From: Strigamia acuminata
Taxonomy: Eukaryota; Arthropoda; Chilopoda; Geophilomorpha; Linotaeniidae
Length of the DNA: 64,000 nt
Direction of reading: 5' to 3'
Assembly (NCBI GenBank): GCA_949358305.1
Contig: OX442314.1
Coordinates: 23,553,060-23,617,059, forward strand
Both the position numbers and the translations under genes were made by a program. Numbering within the stretch: the stretch's first letter is position 1; each line of letters begins with the position of its first letter. Shown in pieces: positions 10,662 through 21,030 of the stretch. Under the pieces are notes generated by a model. It was not told where the DNA came from, searched no databases, and saw only the letters and a program-made list of their open reading frames with translations.

Positions 10662-12200
10662 CTACGTTGGCTCAGTGGATCCGAAAGTCAAGAGGGCGAG
10701 GGATTGTTCTCCAGTTTTTTCCAGTTGTAATTCGCGCGACAGTTTTTCTGTGATGAAACTTCTTTGTGATCCCCCATCCAAAAAACACTGGACTTTTCTT
10801 TTCTTGTTGCTTCCGTTGGCTTCCAGAACGACGACTTGCAGGAACATCACGGTTTCCATAGCTGTAGACTCTTGTACGGCTGAAGTTAAAGTTGTTTCTG
10901 TTTTCTTCGTGTCTTCTTTGTCGCACAAATACGTGTGATGTTTCTGCTCACATTTTCGGCATTTAAATCGGGTGTTGCATTGGCGAGCCTGATGATTCTC
11001 TTTTAAGCATCGATAACAACGTCGGGCCTTGAAACACGCTTCCTTTCGTTTCTCCACGGACAACGGACAGTCTGGACTCTTGTGATCTTCTTTCTCGCAA
11101 AACGTGCATTTGTAGACAATGTTGGAGAGGGCTGAAGCGGAACTGTGATTATTAGACTTGTAATTGGTTTTCTTCACTTCTTCCTTTCTGGTATTCGGAG
11201 CTTCCGTCGATTCTTGTGTTTTATTATTGGTTTTGTCTGCGGCTTCCGTACGCTCCCTCATCGCGACCTCGAATCTGAAGAAATCAAGAAATTCTTTTAC
11301 TTTCCACGGCGCATCTCCTCGTGGACGCGCAAAATCGTGCTGGATACTGTTTGGTACAGCACGCGCTAATATTGGGCACAACAATGGTCCAAAGGTTTCC
11401 GCAGGTACGCCGAGGTTCTCGAGACTTTTGATGTGGAGGTCGCAAAAGTCGTACAGCTTCCGTAACGCCGTTATATCCTCCGCTCGTTTCACTGGTTGCA
11501 TCTCGAGGAGTTTTGCCATGTGTGCACCTACAATCTGTTCTTTTTGACCAAAACGATTAGTTAAAAGTTCTATTGCAGTGTCATAGTTGAGTTCCGTCAC
11601 GGTGAGCCCGCTAATTGCATTTGCTGCGAGTCCCTCGACGAGTGAGCGCAGATACACAAACTTGGCGGTTTTGGGTAAAGCTGTATTGTTGTGCACGCTC
11701 AATTCAAAATCGGACCAGAACCCCGTCCAGGTTTCCGGCGTGCCTTTAAACTTGGCGACCTCGAGCTTCGGCAGTTTCATCACTGCACATTGCGGTTGAA
11801 TTGGGTTTGGGTTTTGCACAGGTGGAACGAAAAGAGGGTTAACTGGTGGTATATTTACGAGTGGTACTTGCGGTGGTTGTTGTGGTGGTGTTTGTTTCAT
11901 TTGCGCGAGTTCTTTCAAGGCGACTTCGAGTGTGATTCGGGCGGCGGTCATCTCGTCTTGTAGTTCTTCCGCTTCGAATTCGTCTTGGTCCACCTCGTTC
12001 ACGTCGGTGATCCCGTCGGCGATTATTGTGTCCAGTTTATCGATTTTCAAACGTTTTGTGATTAGTTGGGCTTGTATGCATAATAATCGTACCTCGTTGA
12101 GGGGATCCTCGGCCATTTCTTTCTTCAATTTCGCAAAAAGCGCACGCACGCTCCTTCTCTGTGTTTCCCTTTGTGCACGACTTCTTGCCAAATCGTCCAT
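10662..12200 (-). CDS. gag: Truncated BEL/Pao retrotransposon Gag plus start of protease
   Basis: The frame starts at an ATG at 12,200 and encodes about 512 residues. It has an N-terminal helical region, a Gln/Pro-rich linker, and the DUF1759-type BEL/Pao Gag core (motifs LPKLEVAKFKG, W-x-x-F-W-x-x-F and FVYLRSLVEG). Three closely spaced zinc knuckles follow, beginning CTFCEKEDHKSPDC, CYRCLKENHQARQC and CRKCEQKHHTYLC. The pepsin-like protease then begins with FLDGGSQRSF. The usual Ser/Thr after the catalytic Asp is Gly here, which is unusual. The frame stops soon after, and no reverse transcriptase, RNase H or integrase follows to the left, so the element is truncated. It lies wholly inside the Foldback-like element. 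Confidence 0.88.
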   Translation of the reverse strand: MDDLARSRAQRETQRRSVRALFAKLKKEMAEDPLNEVRLLCIQAQLITKRLKIDKLDTIIADGITDVNEVDQDEFEAEELQDEMTAARITLEVALKELAQMKQTPPQQPPQVPLVNIPPVNPLFVPPVQNPNPIQPQCAVMKLPKLEVAKFKGTPETWTGFWSDFELSVHNNTALPKTAKFVYLRSLVEGLAANAISGLTVTELNYDTAIELLTNRFGQKEQIVGAHMAKLLEMQPVKRAEDITALRKLYDFCDLHIKSLENLGVPAETFGPLLCPILARAVPNSIQHDFARPRGDAPWKVKEFLDFFRFEVAMRERTEAADKTNNKTQESTEAPNTRKEEVKKTNYKSNNHSSASALSNIVYKCTFCEKEDHKSPDCPLSVEKRKEACFKARRCYRCLKENHQARQCNTRFKCRKCEQKHHTYLCDKEDTKKTETTLTSAVQESTAMETVMFLQVVVLEANGSNKKRKVQCFLDGGSQRSFITEKLSRELQLEKTGEQSLALLTFGSTEPT

Positions 12201-12335
12201 TTTCGCGTTCTGGTTCGTTTTCAAAAATGTTTCCCGGGTTTCGGCACCATGAGACGTTGCACGAGCAACTTGTATAAATGAAACACTCCTAAAACTTGTT
12301 AAAACGACGGATGGAGTCGGATTCGGATCGAAGTT

Positions 12336-12607
12336 TGTTGTAGACTCAAAGAAACGATGTAGACAAGGTTACATTTGAAAAGACAGTGAGTTTTTATTCA
12401 AAATTTTAGATATATAAAACAAGAGGATTAAGTTAATCCTTAAATTCCAATAATATAGATCCGGGTCACAAGTGAACTTTTCCACTTGCGCCACGGTGGT
12501 CAAAACACTCAACTAAATTATTTCACTTTGGAAACCGCCAGTTTCCACAATGGGTGGTGGTGTTGTGCTATGCTATGCAGCTAAAACAGCTTTACATGAC
12601 ACTTTAC
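12336..12607 (-). repeat. Probable 5' LTR remnant of the BEL/Pao element
   Basis: Upstream of the BEL/Pao gag on the minus strand lies a 272-bp segment that begins TGTAAAGTGTCATG and ends TCTACAACA, with an AATAAA near its 3' part. These are the ends expected of an LTR. A second copy is not present in the window, so the boundaries rest on the TG...CA ends and position alone. Confidence 0.45.
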
Positions 12608-12913
12608 AATAATTAAATGCACATATTTAAAATATTTAAAAAAAATTATAAGTACCGGTATACATTATAAATACACCATAATTTGTGATAAAAGATGTTG
12701 TAGATGTGTATGTTTTGTGATGTTAAACGACTTTTGAATGCAGCTATTGTGTACTTTTTAAAAATCTTCATAATAACCATGTTAAATCAAAATAAATTAG
12801 GCGCATTCAATTCTAAATTACAAAAATCCGATTTCAAAAACTTGATTACAGAATTGGTTTTTAACTTTGAACGAGTTAAAAACCGATAATCAAGTTTTTG
12901 ATTATCTATTTAA

Positions 12914-14946
12914 ATTATTATTTATTTTTTAAAGACCTGAGAACCGACCAAACACTGCCCGCATTTGCGCGATCGAATGCAGCCAAACATCCGCCGCATT
13001 CGATCGCCCAAATACGGCCGGTGTTTGGCTGTATTCGATCGCCCAAATACGGCGGGTGTTTAGCTGTATTCGATCGCGCAAATGCGGCGGGTGTTTGGCT
13101 GTATTCGATCGCCCAAATACGGCGGGTGTTTAGCTGTATTCGATCGCGCAAATGCGGCGGGTGTTTGGCTGTATTCGATCGCCCAAATACGGCGGATGTT
13201 TAGCTGTATTCGATCGCGAAAATGCGGCATGTGTAAAAATCGATTGGTACTGTTGCGGATCAGCTAGCAATACGTTCTTGTAGCCTACCAATGTTAGGCC
13301 AATATTGGCTTTAGCACTGTGACATCCGGTCACCTCTCGCCTGGCATCACGTCCACAGTTCGTTTGCTTTAGGGAATCACGTCCACTCAACGTTCTGTTT
13401 AATTCGTCTTATTTAAACAGCAGAACTTCCTAAATAAATCAGTCGACCAGTTTAAACAAACCAAGCAAACCAAGCACTTTAAATACACACTCGGCTCGTT
13501 CAATTTCAATTCGCCATTGGAAACGCAAAACCCTTTTCAATGGCGAAATTCAGCACACACATATTCGCCATTGGTCACGTTTTTGCGTTTCCAACGGCGA
13601 AATTCAGCACACACATATTCGCCATTGGTCACGTTTTTGCGTTTCCAACGGCGAAATTCAGCACACACATATTTGCCATTGGTCACGTTTTTGCGTTTCC
13701 AATGGCGAAATTCAGCACACACATATTCGCCATTGGTCACGTTTTTGCGTTTCCAATGGCGAAATTCAGCACACACATATTCGCCATTGGTCACGTTTTT
13801 GCGTTTCCAATGGCGAAATTCAGCACACACATATTCGCCATTGGTCACGTTTTTGCGTTTCCAACGGCGAAATTCAGCACACACATATTTGCCATTGGTC
13901 ACGTTTTTGCGTTTCCAATGGCGAAATTCAGCACACACATATTCGCCATTGGTCACGTTTTTGCGTTTCCAATGGCGAAATTCAGCACACACATATTCGC
14001 CATTGGTCACGTTTTTGCGTTTCCAATGGCGAAATTCAGCACACACATATTCGCCATTGGTCACGTTTTTGCGTTTCCAATGGCGAAATTCAGCACACAC
14101 ATATTCGCCATTGGTCACGTTTTTGCGTTTCCAATGGCGAAATTCAGCACACACATATTCGCCATTGGTCACGTTTTTGCGTTTCCAACGGCGAAATTCA
14201 GCACACACATATTTGCCATTGGTCACGTTTTTGCGTTTCCAATGGCGAAATTCAGCACACACATATTCGCCATTGGTCACGTTTTTGCGTTTCCAATGGC
14301 GAAATTCAGCACACACATATTCGCCATTGGTCACGTTTTTGCGTTTCCAATGGCGAAATTCAGCACACACATATTTGCCATTGGTCACGTTTTTGCGTTT
14401 CCAATGGCGAAATTCAGCACACACATATTCGCCATTGGTCACGTTTTTGCGTTTCCAATGGCGAAATTCAGCACACACATATTCGCCATTGGTCACGTTT
14501 TTGCGTTTCCAATGGCGAAATTCAGCACACACATATTCGCCATTGGTCACGTTTTTGCGTTTCCAATGGCGAAATTCAGCACACACATATTCGCCATTGG
14601 TCACGTTTTTGCGTTTCCAATGGCGAAATTCAGCACACACATATTCGCCATTGGTCACGTTTTTGCGTTTCCAATGGCGAATTTCAACATGCACATATTC
14701 GCCATTGGAAGCGTAAAAACGTTCCCAATGGCGAATTTTACATTAAAAACAAATCTCCCACATTCGCCCTTGGAAACAGAAAATATCTTTCCAATGGCGA
14801 ATGTGGGAAATAAAACATTCCTGCACTCAAAAAACGTTTCCAATGGCGAATTTAATAAAATTTGCCATTGGAAACGTCAAAATAGGTTTCTAAAGGCGAA
14901 TTTCCAAAATTCGCCCTTAGACGATTCGCCGTTGGAACAGGTACCC
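12914..14946 (-). repeat. Right terminal inverted repeat of the Foldback-like element
   Basis: This is the reverse complement of 5464-6781 with an expanded array. It contains 35-bp units (about 12,960-13,230) with CGATCG cores, a unique bridge (13,235-13,505), about 22 units of the 54-bp repeat (13,510-14,690), and a degenerate tail (14,690-14,930) in which the TTCGCCATTGGAA motif recurs at irregular spacing. The length difference from the left arm (about 700 bp) is due to array copy number. Confidence 0.88.
13510..14690. repeat. 54-bp tandem array, about 22 units (right arm)
   Basis: The units are nearly identical; variation is mostly one T/C change in CCAATGG versus CCAACGG and TTCGCC versus TTTGCC. 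Variant units recur at intervals, which suggests higher-order duplication or conversion within the array. Open frames of 385-470 codons across this region on both strands are by-products of the 54-bp period. Confidence 0.93.
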
Positions 14947-16995
14947 CATTAAAGGAGTTTGTCCAAGTCTAGCTTCTTTCACATATTCTTTAATGCGTAA
15001 CTGCCGTTTCTTAATAGCTGCAGTCTCCTCCGGAGTCAAATATTCATTATACTTTTCTTCGATTCTCAGGTCATTATCCCTTAAAAATTGGGAGAGTTCT
15101 TTGAATGATCCGACTGGCGGTGCATCAACATTTTGCAGAATACTTCGGGAATATGGTGTCATCGCCTTTCGAAATTTTCTGTCCACATCATGGTCAGTAG
15201 ATGGCGTTGGTAATGATGACAACAAATCTTCGGTTCGGCGGAGATAGGAACGAATGTCTTCTCCCGCTGATTGAGCTAAATTGTCCCATAATTGATAAAT
15301 GTCTTCAGTGGGTTCAGCGTATTCTCGCATGAACGCTTCTACAAATTGATTCCAGTGCACGAATTCTCGTTCGACGAACCAATTTTCGGCGCGTGCCACC
15401 AATGATTTTGGGACTAACTTCTCCAAAGTATCTTGAGGTGTTATACCATTTAGTCGAGCCATTCTGGTAATTTCTTCCAAAAAGGTTGATCCCATTTGGA
15501 ATTCTCCATTAAAACGATCAGGGACTAATCGATCCCATCGAATTGTTTTCACATCGGCAATTTTATGCCGCCACTTATCAGTGGTGTATTTCGCAATTTT
15601 GCGCTTCAAGTCGAATTTGCGTAACTCTGCTAGCCGTGTGGTTCGACTTGCTGACTGCGCTTGTTTTTGAAACATCGCGTCGATCTGTTCAGCGGTGTAA
15701 TAACGTTCATCGCTGGACCGAGATCTTCTGGATTTCGTCCTTGAACGACTCTTTCGTTCTTTCCGCGTTTCAGATCGAGTAGATTTTTCGCCTTCCGAAA
15801 GGGATTCGTCCTTCGACCCTCGTGGCGGAGGTACATTGTCGTATTTCTGACGCTCATCCCCCTTATCGCGATCTTCGGGGTCTGGAGACGCACTCCGACT
15901 TCCAGACTGGTCATAATTATCGTTGGGCCGATGCGAATCGTTTTGTATCTTCATACGATTTCTTTCATCCATCATGGTCATGAGTTTGTCGCTATTAGTG
16001 AAAATTTCGGCATCTGAAGCGCCGTTCTTTTTTGATGTAGGCCCCTCAGTATCGGAACATCTTCTTTTGCGCGACTGTCGCTCATCTTCACTTGATGTTT
16101 GAGACGAATCGTCGGTTGCAGAATCTTCTAGCCGCACGACTTTCTTTTTCACTTTGGCGGCTGGACCTTTCTGTTGTGAGGCGAATTCAGCAACACGTAT
16201 TCGTTCTTGTTCCTCCTCAAATTCCTCTTGTTCTTTCAGCAATTTGGCTCGCCGTAGCTCATCTTCAGTTTCTTGAGCTTTTTTGTCGGCGGCTGCCATT
16301 TGTCTACGGAGTTCTTCATTAGATGATTCCTGTTGTTTTATGGAATCCCAAGCAATCTCCTGTTCCCTTTTGAAAACTTCAGTCTCTTTTTTAGACAAAT
16401 GTTTCTTTCGAGCATCGAATTCCATGCGTTGGCGCTCCAGTTCGTCCGATTGTTTTTTCAGTTTTTCTTCACTGTGACGGTACTGAGCGTTTATCTCTCG
16501 CAAAGCTTGATTCGATTTTTCAGCAGCTTCCTTGGCTTGAGACGCTGAGTTCATTTTTCGAGTAACAGCAGCCATCTGCTCGTTCATATGATCGACCAGG
16601 CGTTTTCTTTCATGAGCGGACATGGCTTCGTAAACTTCCATAATCGTCATCTGATCAGTCACTTGTACCCCCTGGAGAATTGCTCGATCCAGAAGTTCCT
16701 TGTAACCCACCGGTTGCGTATCAGGAATCTCGATGTTGTCCAAATCCATGGAAGAATCACCCCAGTTCGTTGGTCCAGCGGAAATCGCTTCTTCGCGTTC
16801 TTCACCGCCTGTTCCAACTTCCTTAGTCGTGGCACTCTCGGCGGCAACAGCGTCAATAGTTTCGGCTACATGTTGAGCCGTTAGACTATTACGCGCCGTT
16901 CGAGGACGACCCGATCTACGGCGCTTAGCGCCCGTTTTTGTACGAGTCTGTACTCCTTCATCATCAATAGGAATTTCTCCTTCTGAGTTTGACAT
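14947..16995 (-). CDS. gag: N-terminal part of gypsy Gag, interrupted by the Foldback-like insertion
   Basis: The frame starts at an ATG at 16,995 and is open for about 680 residues up to the 9-bp target duplication. The N-terminus is basic (an RRRSGRPR stretch). Residues of about 140-290 are rich in Glu, Lys, Gln and Arg and should form a long coiled coil. A Ser/Arg/Asp-rich middle follows (SRSRTKSRRSRSSDERYY). The last 200 residues resemble the retrotransposon Gag domain (WDRLVPDRFNG, then ENWFVEREFVHWNQFVEAF, then FRKAMTPYSR). The frame runs a few codons into the inserted element and stops at 14,917. The C-terminal part with the zinc knuckle is at 4900-5463. Such Gag proteins form the particle that packages the element RNA. 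Confidence 0.85.
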
Positions 16996-17066
16996 ACTGA
17001 GTTAGACAGATAAGAGAGAAAGATGATAGGAAAGTAGGAATAAATTCTAATTTTAAACAATTGGTT

Positions 17067-17084
17067 ATCCCGGACGGGCCCCCA
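17067..17084 (-). promoter_or_regulatory. Primer-binding site, tRNA-Pro type
   Basis: On the minus strand, TGGGGGCCCGTCCGGGAT begins two bases after the LTR end. It closely matches the tRNA-Pro primer site known from murine leukaemia virus-type elements, with one apparent difference. This fixes the position and direction of the gypsy element and its 5' LTR. Confidence 0.8.
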
Positions 17085-17086
17085 AG

Positions 17087-18265
17087 TGTTGCGTTCCTGA
17101 TGGTTCCAATTGACTTTTCTCAACAACACTAAATTTATATTTAGTCACTATGGGATTTTTCCAATTGCAAGAGATCCCGGCGTTCACCTGTGGAAGCAGT
17201 TGAATGCCGTTTATAGGTCTTCTATCGGGTGGGTTAGCCGTTAAGTCGGTGTCTAGGGATTTGATCTCGAATAAGGGCTAATTTAGTTATTTTAAATCAA
17301 ACAGTTAATCAATTTATTGAGCGTTAAGTACAGGTTCTATTGAAGAGAATGTTACTAAGATGGGTTCTATGAGGATAAGATCGTCGGCGTAGAAGGCGAC
17401 GTGTTCGAAGCAGCGCGGGACTCCTTCGGGCGGGAAAAAGCAGTGCAGAAATGGCGACTCGTCGCCGCGCAAATTCTGCGAAGTGAGAAAGGAAGTGTGA
17501 AGCCGAAAGACTTCACAAAGAGTGTCGGCTGTTAAGCCTGACAAGACGGGAAATCTTGGGTTAAACCCTAGATTGCAACGGGAGATTTCCGTTGGAGACA
17601 AGTAGTCAAACGGCGGGTACCGCCGATCGTTAAAACCTGACTGGAGATCCGCTGCAATCTGAATCGGAATCGTCGTCAACAGGTCGAGGAGCGGCGACGA
17701 TGGCTCTGCAATCCTCGGCGGCTGGCTGGCGTCGATCTTCAACGGCGTGGGCGCGTTGGTCTTCGGGCGGCGGCGGGAACGACGGTGGTTTGGGCCGTCG
17801 TGCGTCGTCTTCGCGGCTCGGAAAGTGATTCGTTTGAACGTTGGTTCAAACAAATCGAGTTGAAACTTGGCAAAACTCACGAGTCACGGACAAAACAGTG
17901 TTTTTGGTTGTGAACAAAGCTGTGTCGGTGTGAACGGTATGAGTGTGATGCAAAGAGTGAGTAATAATTCGAATTATTACCCGGAATATGGCCGGAAAAC
18001 GGCCAGTGCGCAGGCGTGGCGTGTGCCAAGGCACGCTTCAGCCCTAGCAACGGTGCAAAATTTGGGGATTGTCTTAGCAACGCCCCAATCCAGGGCTCAA
18101 AATGCCAGGGCAGCCGTTACAGCTTCTGGGCCAATTGCCCAAAAGCGCAACAGGTGCCTGGCAAAAAACACAATTCTAATGATTATGGTTAAAATATAAA
18201 TAATGTCTTAAAAACGTGGTAGAAAAACCTCTCCACAAATGAAGTGAACATTTGAGATCGCAACA
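17087..18265 (-). repeat. 5' LTR of the minus-strand gypsy element (1,179 bp)
   Basis: On the plus strand the segment starts TGTTGCG and ends CGCAACA, a perfect 7-bp inverted repeat. It lies directly beside the primer-binding site, and at its outer end the reading frame of another gypsy element resumes at once (18,266). The sense strand is minus. AATAAA is present on the sense strand near 17,315, and a TATA-like stretch near 18,195. The matching 3' LTR should lie left of the window. A 188-codon open frame (17,314-17,880, minus) falls inside the LTR. Confidence 0.82.
17314..17880 (-). CDS. Open frame within the gypsy LTR, function unknown
   Basis: This is a 188-codon frame starting with an ATG at 17,880, entirely inside the 1.2-kb LTR and in the same sense as the element. 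The product is Pro- and Arg-rich with a basic segment (HRRSRRRPK) near residue 35. I recognise no domain. It could be a leader peptide, a chance frame in a GC-richer LTR, or a piece of captured coding DNA. Its end coincides with the LTR polyadenylation-like signal. Confidence 0.3.
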   Translation of the reverse strand: MSFAKFQLDLFEPTFKRITFRAAKTTHDGPNHRRSRRRPKTNAPTPLKIDASQPPRIAEPSSPLLDLLTTIPIQIAADLQSGFNDRRYPPFDYLSPTEISRCNLGFNPRFPVLSGLTADTLCEVFRLHTSFLTSQNLRGDESPFLHCFFPPEGVPRCFEHVAFYADDLILIEPILVTFSSIEPVLNAQ

Positions 18266-20760
18266 AAGGTCTGCGCACGTTTTTGGGAATAGTTGCATTT
18301 TATGCATCATTCGTCAGGAATTTGGCAAACACAGCTGCCCCATTGTACGAGCTGCTCTGCGCGGATGCGGAGTGGCTGTGGTCACCCAGGCGCCGAATGG
18401 CGTTTCAGCGCATCAAGAATGCACTGACCAGTGCTCCCGTGTTGACATTCTACGATTTGGAGCGCCCGATTGTGATAGCAACCGACGCATCACCTTATGG
18501 CGTCGGCGCTGTGTTGGCGCACCTGGACGAACGTGGGCGCGAGCTTCCTGTGGCGTTTGCCTCAAGGTCGCTCAGCCGGGCAGAACTTAACTATGCCCAC
18601 ATAGATAAGGAGGGACTTGCAATTGTGTTTTCTGTGAAGAAATTTCACAATTATTTACTTGGCAGAAGCTTTGTGGTTTACACTGACCACAAGCCACTCC
18701 TGGGCATTTTGGGGTCTGACAGGCCAATTCCGGTCGTGGTCAGCCCGAGAATGCTCAGGTGGGCGTTGATACTTTCAGCCTACGATTATAGGTTGTGTTA
18801 CAGACGTGGAGAGGAGAACCAAAATGCTGATACCTTGAGTCGCTTTCCGGTTGGGGTGCCCTCAGAAGAAGTGGAGGATTATCCTGTGTTTCTAGTGGAG
18901 TTAGAGAAGGAAGACTTGCTATTAGCTAGGGATGTGGCAAAAGCCACTCTGCTGGACAGTGAGCTGCAAAGGGTGATTAGTGCAGTGAAAACCGGAGAGC
19001 GACAGGAATTAGATAAGACAATTGAACTCAAACATTTTCGGGCAAAGTTTGATGAGTTGAGCTTGACCAGTGGAGTGTTGATGTGGGGGCAGAAAGTGAT
19101 TATCCCCACTGCCTTGCGACCCAAAATGTTACGACTACTTCACGAGGGCCACCCGGGGATAGTGGCAATGAAGAAGCGGGCTAGGGCGGTGGTGTGGTGG
19201 CCAGGAATTTCAGTTGATGTGGAGAAGTTTGCGCAGGGTTGCATCATTTGTGCGCAAAACAGGACTCTGCCGCCACACCACCCCCCGATAGCCTGGCCTA
19301 GGGCGGAGGCACCCTGGGTGCGCGTGCATATCGATTATGCAGGGCCCATTTTAGGACAGATGGTGCTCATTTTAGCAGACGCCTTTTCCGGGTGGATTGA
19401 GGCCCACCCGGTCAAAACGGCAACATCTGCAGCAACAATTAAAGTGTTACGCAGAATATTCAGTGTTTTTGGAATCCCACATTTGATAGTGAGTGACAAC
19501 GGTTCCCAATTTGCGTCGGCGGAGTTCGCCGAGTTTATGGCCAAAAATGGGATTGACCACATCTTCGCACCCCCATATCACCCACAATCCAACGGGCTAG
19601 CAGAACGTGCGGTGAGGTGGGTCAAAGAGAAACTGGTCAAAATCGTAAATGGAACGTTGGAATTGCGTTTGTGGCGGTTGGCCTTGTTTCAGCATGCGAA
19701 TTTCCGCGGACGAAATGACATGTCGCCAGCAATGGCATTTTTGGGCAGACAGGTATTCACTCACATCGATTTGGTGAGGCCAAGATTCGAGACACAGTAC
19801 GAGAGTAGTGGGAGTGCGCAGAGTAGTTACCAAATTGGCGACCCAATATGGTGGCGGGTGTTACCGGCAACGAAACCGCCATGGAGAGCGGGTGTAATCG
19901 CGCAGCGGCGTGGCAAAGTGATATACGCAGTGACAGATGTGGAGACTGCGAGATTAATTGTGCAACATACTAATCATCTCCGCCATAGAACTTTAGAACA
20001 GTTGCAGGTCAAAGAGAAGGGAGCTTCGCCACCCAACGAGGAGTCGCAGCAGAGTGGAGAGCGACAACAACCAGCAACTCTTTGGAGAGGGTCAACAGTA
20101 CGAGGCAATGAGGTAACTACACCCAACTTACCTATACTTCCAGTGGTGGCGGCACAAGGGTTGCCAGGCACTCCAGCGGGGGCGATTCAGCCGACGATAC
20201 TAGCGACGGTTCAGCCAGCGATGGAGCAGGCGCAGATGGCTCGGGGAAGCCCGACACAAGCACAAGAGAGACACGAATCGTTGCCGGGACCGTCCAACGA
20301 GGCGGTGCCAACTCCAGCAGCGCTGGATCGAGCACGAAGAGAGTCGGAACTGCGAATGTCGCTAGGAGGGACGCCGCCGTTCATCCGTGCGGCGTTACAA
20401 GGCCACACGCCGCGTCTACCTGTGCTAGGAGAGCACCCACTTACCCCACAGCCAATGCAGACAAGGAGGACAAGAAATATAGAGCCGGTTTACAGGGAAG
20501 GCTCATCGGGGGAGGAGAGCGAAGACGATGAGGCTCAATTTATCCCGGCTCGTGGGGAAATACCAGCGCATGTGAGAAAGGCAAAGAAGGGCTTGCGAGT
20601 GGCTGACATGGTCACGCTCGTACCAAGGGGAGAGACGGCAGAGGAAGATGCGGCGATAGTGGAACCGGAAGAGATTCCACTGGTTAATGTGCCCAGGCGA
20701 GTGGAGCCAGCACCAGCTCCACCTCCAGCGACCAAAGTGACGACACGAAAAAAGAAGTAG
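18266..20760 (+). CDS. pol: 3' part of a second Ty3/gypsy Pol (RT end, RNase H, integrase), truncated by LTR insertion
   Basis: The frame begins abruptly at the edge of the neighbouring LTR in the C-terminal RT motif LRTFLGIVAFYASF, so the upstream gag, protease and catalytic RT are missing here. They are probably beyond the left edge, displaced by the nested elements. RNase H follows (ATDASPYGVGA, YTDHKPLLGIL, NADTLSRFPV). The integrase zinc module is HEGHPG...CIICAQ. The DDE core shows HIDYAGP, SDNGSQF (near residue 405 from the ATG at 18,283) and NGLAERAVRW. A GPY/F-like module is WRAGVIAQRRGKVIYAV...NHLRHR. The last 250 residues are Pro/Gln/Glu-rich with a basic end. The stop at 20,760 is followed by a polypurine tract and LTR start. 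Confidence 0.9.
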
Positions 20761-20827
20761 AAAAGAAACAAGCAAGAATTTTAAGCATAAATCGTTTTAT
20801 TTTGAAATACAAAAATTGCAATTACAT

Positions 20828-20839
20828 AGTGGGGAGGAA
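20828..20839 (+). promoter_or_regulatory. Polypurine tract and start of 3' LTR of the second gypsy element
   Basis: AGTGGGGAGGAA directly precedes TGTTGTGTCCCC at 20,840, the expected plus-strand primer and LTR boundary. The LTR runs right from here, but its end is not visible before the next gag fragment begins near 21,030, so it is probably truncated. Confidence 0.65.
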
Positions 20840-21030
20840 TGTTGTGTCCCCACTTAGGAAACTATTAATTGGATTGATTGCTATTACGGATGGTGATACA
20901 TTTGATTGTTAGAATTGTAATGATGTAATGAGCGAATTTGGTTACCTTGGAAACTATTAGTAAATAAATGAGTCGACTGCCTAAATTCATGAGTGAATGT
21001 TGTGAAGTTTTGTTTGGGTCTCAAAATGGA

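Larger units (their letters stand above)
5464..14946. mobile_element. Foldback/Mutator-like transposable element, 9.5 kb, inserted in gypsy gag
   Basis: The outer ends are inverted copies: the left begins GGGTGCCGTTCCAACGGCG and the inverse of the right end begins GGGTACCTGTTCCAACGGCG. They are flanked by a perfect 9-bp duplication. The inverted termini are long (about 1.3 kb left, 5464-6781; about 2.0 kb right, 12,914-14,946) and are made almost entirely of tandem repeats. This architecture and the 9-bp duplication match Foldback elements and the wider Mutator-like group. No transposase is recognisable in the interior (6782-12,913), which instead holds a truncated BEL/Pao gag, short AT-rich DNA and a possible exon. 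It is therefore best read as a non-autonomous carrier. Assignment to FB rather than another superfamily with long repeat-filled termini rests on the 9-bp duplication. Confidence 0.85.

Noticed and set aside
13517-14952. Open frames of 385-470 codons on both strands across the right-arm repeat array (and 189-216 codons at 5603-6298)
   Set aside because: They exist only because the 54-bp unit is a multiple of three and lacks stops; several frames are open on both strands at once and the residues repeat every 18.
17867-18199. 110-codon plus-strand frame overlapping the gypsy LTR
   Set aside because: It is antisense to the element, lies in the LTR, and shows no recognisable domain or codon pattern.
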